Assembly (NCBI GenBank): GCA_002426195.1
Contig: DIOT01000047.1
Coordinates: 72,291 to 136,290 of the forward strand
Direction: 5' to 3'
From: Bacteroidales bacterium UBA5507
GTDB taxonomy: Bacteria; Bacteroidota; Bacteroidia; Bacteroidales; Lentimicrobiaceae
Length of the DNA: 64,000 nucleotides
The notes beneath the pieces were generated by a model, which worked only from the letters and a program-made list of their open reading frames with translations, was not told the origin of the DNA and made no database searches. This document shows, one piece after another, positions 62,183 to 64,000 of this stretch. Numbering within the stretch: position 1 is the stretch's first letter; every line of letters starts with the position of its first letter. Position numbers and translations under genes: made by a program.

Positions 62183-64000
62183 TTATAAGTTCATGTATTC
62201 GTCAAACAATACCTGTAAATACGACTTCCCATCTTTCCTGATTGAATCTTTTAATGGCTCCTTCACTGTATCTTCGATATAATGATCAAGATTGGGATCA
62301 TAAACAAAATGTCCTGACTTTGTTACCCAACCTAGACCTTCTTCAAACGAATAATATACAAATTCGGGATAATATGGATTAAAAAGATTCCTGCTCCATT
62401 TGAATGGTGTACAATCAAGGTTAAGCTGGCTTAATAGTGTTGTAGCAAAATCCGATTGATTAGCAAACTTATTTATCTTAATACCTTTAAATTCAGGCTT
62501 AATAACATTTCCTAAGAACATTAATGGAATCTTATGGTATACAGGTGTATAGAAACTATTGTTCCTATATGAATTATGACTATGATCAGCCATAATTACA
62601 AACAATGTATTATCAAACCATGACTGTTGACTTGCCTCTCTGAAAAAATTACCTAAGCATCTGTCGGTATAATAGGCTGAGTTTATGTACTCATTTTCGT
62701 TTCCACCCCAATCAAGTACTTTTTCCATTGGCTGATCATAGGGTGAATGACTGCTTAAAGTGAAAATTGCTGAGAAGAATGGCTCTTTTTCCTTATTAAG
62801 GTCTGATAGTTGCCTGGATAAAACAAATTCATCATGGACACCAAGTTTGCCTTTAATAACGTCTGAGCCAAAATCAGCCAGTTCAATGATCTTGGTAAAA
62901 CCATTATGTAAAATAAATCCTTTGATATTGCCATATCTTAACTGACCACCAAAATAAAAAGAAGTATTATATCCCTGATTTATCAATGATTCAGTAATTG
63001 TATGAAGTTTAGAAAACTTCTCAGGTTGAACCGTTACAGACGATATGGGATGCGCAGGAAATCCACTGAATATACTTCCCATAGCTTGTTCACTACGCGG
63101 ACCTGTGGCATAGAGATTTGTAAATAAAATACCTTGTTTCTCCAATTCATGAAATTCAGGTGTAATCCCAGGTTCTCCTTCAATTGATTCAATTAAATCG
63201 GCCGACCAGCTTTCCAAAATGATCAAAACAATGTTTGGTCGTGTGGTTGTTAATATGTTAACCGTTGTATCCTTTGTAACTTCTGTAATCCTATCTACTC
63301 GTCCGAGCGCTTCATCCATAGAGTAAAAATCGAAAGGATTCTTGTCGAAGTTTTTGTAGTTCTCAATAATGCTAATGCTAATATTAAATGCTGAATTTAC
63401 AGAAGCAAGGTTGAGTATGTTATGATTGGAATAATATGACTGACTTTGGTTTATTGGAATCTGTTGCCACCCTCCTCTTCCACCAATAATCAGGAAGCAT
63501 ACAGTAATTATTGCAAACAATGGAGACCAGATTAAATTTTTCTTAGTCACAGGCTTTGTGAGCCTGGTGAAGAAATATTTTTTATAAAGCCAAAAACTCA
63601 AACCGGTCAAAGCGATAAAAATGAACACTAAAACAAAGAAAGTACCTGTGGAAGCTGAGTTATATACTTCCGATGGATTTTGAAGGTACATTAAAGCTTT
63701 ATAAGGCATCTTGGTTTTCCATTCGGGATATATACCTAACTCAGCAGTTACCAGAAGTGAAAATATAAATACACCTATGAAAGTGTATATCAGATTTATT
63801 GAATTCAGCCACTTGGGTGTAAAAAATATCTGAACAAGTAGAAGAAAAAATGGAAACAAAAGTAGATAACTTGCTGTTGCCAAGTCAAGTGGAATAGCGT
63901 ACCAAAAAGCTTTAATCGTTTCAGAAAAGGGAATATCAGAAGCTGATATGAGAGAATAGTTATAGGAAATAAAAACCGCTCTGGTAATTGCAAAAAATAT
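62183..64000 (-). CDS. LtaS-like sulfatase-fold phosphoglycerol transferase, 5'-truncated by window end
   Basis: This membrane protein has an extracytoplasmic alkaline-phosphatase-fold domain like lipoteichoic acid synthase and phosphoglycerol transferases. The frame remains open to base 64000, adding about 39 residues (TRAVFISYNYSLISASDIPF, ETIKAFWYAIPLDLATASYL) before the Met at 63883, so the true start is outside the window. Several TM helices occupy the N-terminal 180 residues. The catalytic domain begins PNIVLIILESWSADLIESIE with the metal Glu, then TGPRSEQAMGSIFSGFPA with the nucleophile region (Ser in place of the LtaS Thr), SSHSPYDQP, and IMADHSHN with the metal Asp/His. It may modify a lipid or glycan with phosphoglycerol or phosphoethanolamine. 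It is the first gene before the sensor kinase. Confidence 0.85.
   Translation of the reverse strand: MFFAITRAVFISYNYSLISASDIPFSETIKAFWYAIPLDLATASYLLLFPFFLLLVQIFFTPKWLNSINLIYTFIGVFIFSLLVTAELGIYPEWKTKMPYKALMYLQNPSEVYNSASTGTFFVLVFIFIALTGLSFWLYKKYFFTRLTKPVTKKNLIWSPLFAIITVCFLIIGGRGGWQQIPINQSQSYYSNHNILNLASVNSAFNISISIIENYKNFDKNPFDFYSMDEALGRVDRITEVTKDTTVNILTTTRPNIVLIILESWSADLIESIEGEPGITPEFHELEKQGILFTNLYATGPRSEQAMGSIFSGFPAHPISSVTVQPEKFSKLHTITESLINQGYNTSFYFGGQLRYGNIKGFILHNGFTKIIELADFGSDVIKGKLGVHDEFVLSRQLSDLNKEKEPFFSAIFTLSSHSPYDQPMEKVLDWGGNENEYINSAYYTDRCLGNFFREASQQSWFDNTLFVIMADHSHNSYRNNSFYTPVYHKIPLMFLGNVIKPEFKGIKINKFANQSDFATTLLSQLNLDCTPFKWSRNLFNPYYPEFVYYSFEEGLGWVTKSGHFVYDPNLDHYIEDTVKEPLKDSIRKDGKSYLQVLFDEYMNL

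Noticed and set aside
1..64000. CRISPR arrays, tRNA or rRNA genes, prophage modules
   Set aside because: No regularly spaced repeats, cloverleaf sequences, rRNA cores or phage structural genes were seen in the window.

Overview
The window comes from a chromosome of a Bacteroidota bacterium, most like Bacteroidales/Marinilabiliales. The evidence is: secreted proteins with type IX secretion (T9SS) C-terminal sorting domains; Bacteroidota promoters (TTTG/TTG, 18-20 bp, TAnnTTTG); the phylum-restricted DUF4295 mini-gene between rpmG and ftsY; GH92 alpha-mannosidases; and low-GC coding sequence with little Shine-Dalgarno signal. No tRNA, rRNA or CRISPR was seen.

Region 1 (about 1-9030) is an accessory stretch full of broken genes. 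It holds an IS66 transposase tail, a DUF2971 fragment in at least three frames, a subtilisin-like T9SS protease split by two frameshifts, two intact T9SS-secreted beta-propeller-like proteins, a decayed RHS/YD-repeat gene truncated into a membrane-protein tail, and an orphan small membrane protein. Nothing recognisable was seen in 412-640.

Region 2 (9092-24533) carries a GH92 mannosidase, a nucleoid-associated protein, a C69 dipeptidase, an ADP-forming acyl-CoA synthetase, a DhaL-DegV fusion resembling a one-chain fatty acid kinase, a small lipoprotein, a DUF1573 protein, a class I aminotransferase, a DUF1343/NamZ muramidase lipoprotein, a LolC/E-type permease and CysH. Mpl follows at 24641, so NamZ and Mpl give two peptidoglycan-recycling activities close together.

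Region 3 (25979-48579) is mostly housekeeping: a hybrid histidine kinase, ClpC, GyrA, a TPR protein, a eukaryotic-type glycogen branching enzyme, a RelA-type (p)ppGpp synthetase with a degenerate hydrolase half, the floA-nfeD pair, ClpS, a Nudix hydrolase, a frameshifted OsmC gene, a thioesterase, RimO, FtsY, DUF4295, L33 and XerD. Between 37640 and 37990 lies the most interesting element: a roughly 310-nt minus-strand transcription unit with its own promoter and terminator, no ORF and several hairpins. It is a candidate structured non-coding RNA that I could not assign to a known family.

Region 4 (48612-64000) holds an SDR oxidoreductase, a secreted alpha/beta hydrolase, CutC, aldose 1-epimerase, a second multidomain GH92 enzyme, a SerA-type dehydrogenase with Lys in place of the catalytic His, a four-helix-bundle (23S intervening-sequence type) protein, DUF1015, a 59-residue winged-helix protein, a membrane sensor kinase, and an LtaS-like sulfatase-fold phosphotransferase that runs off the right edge.
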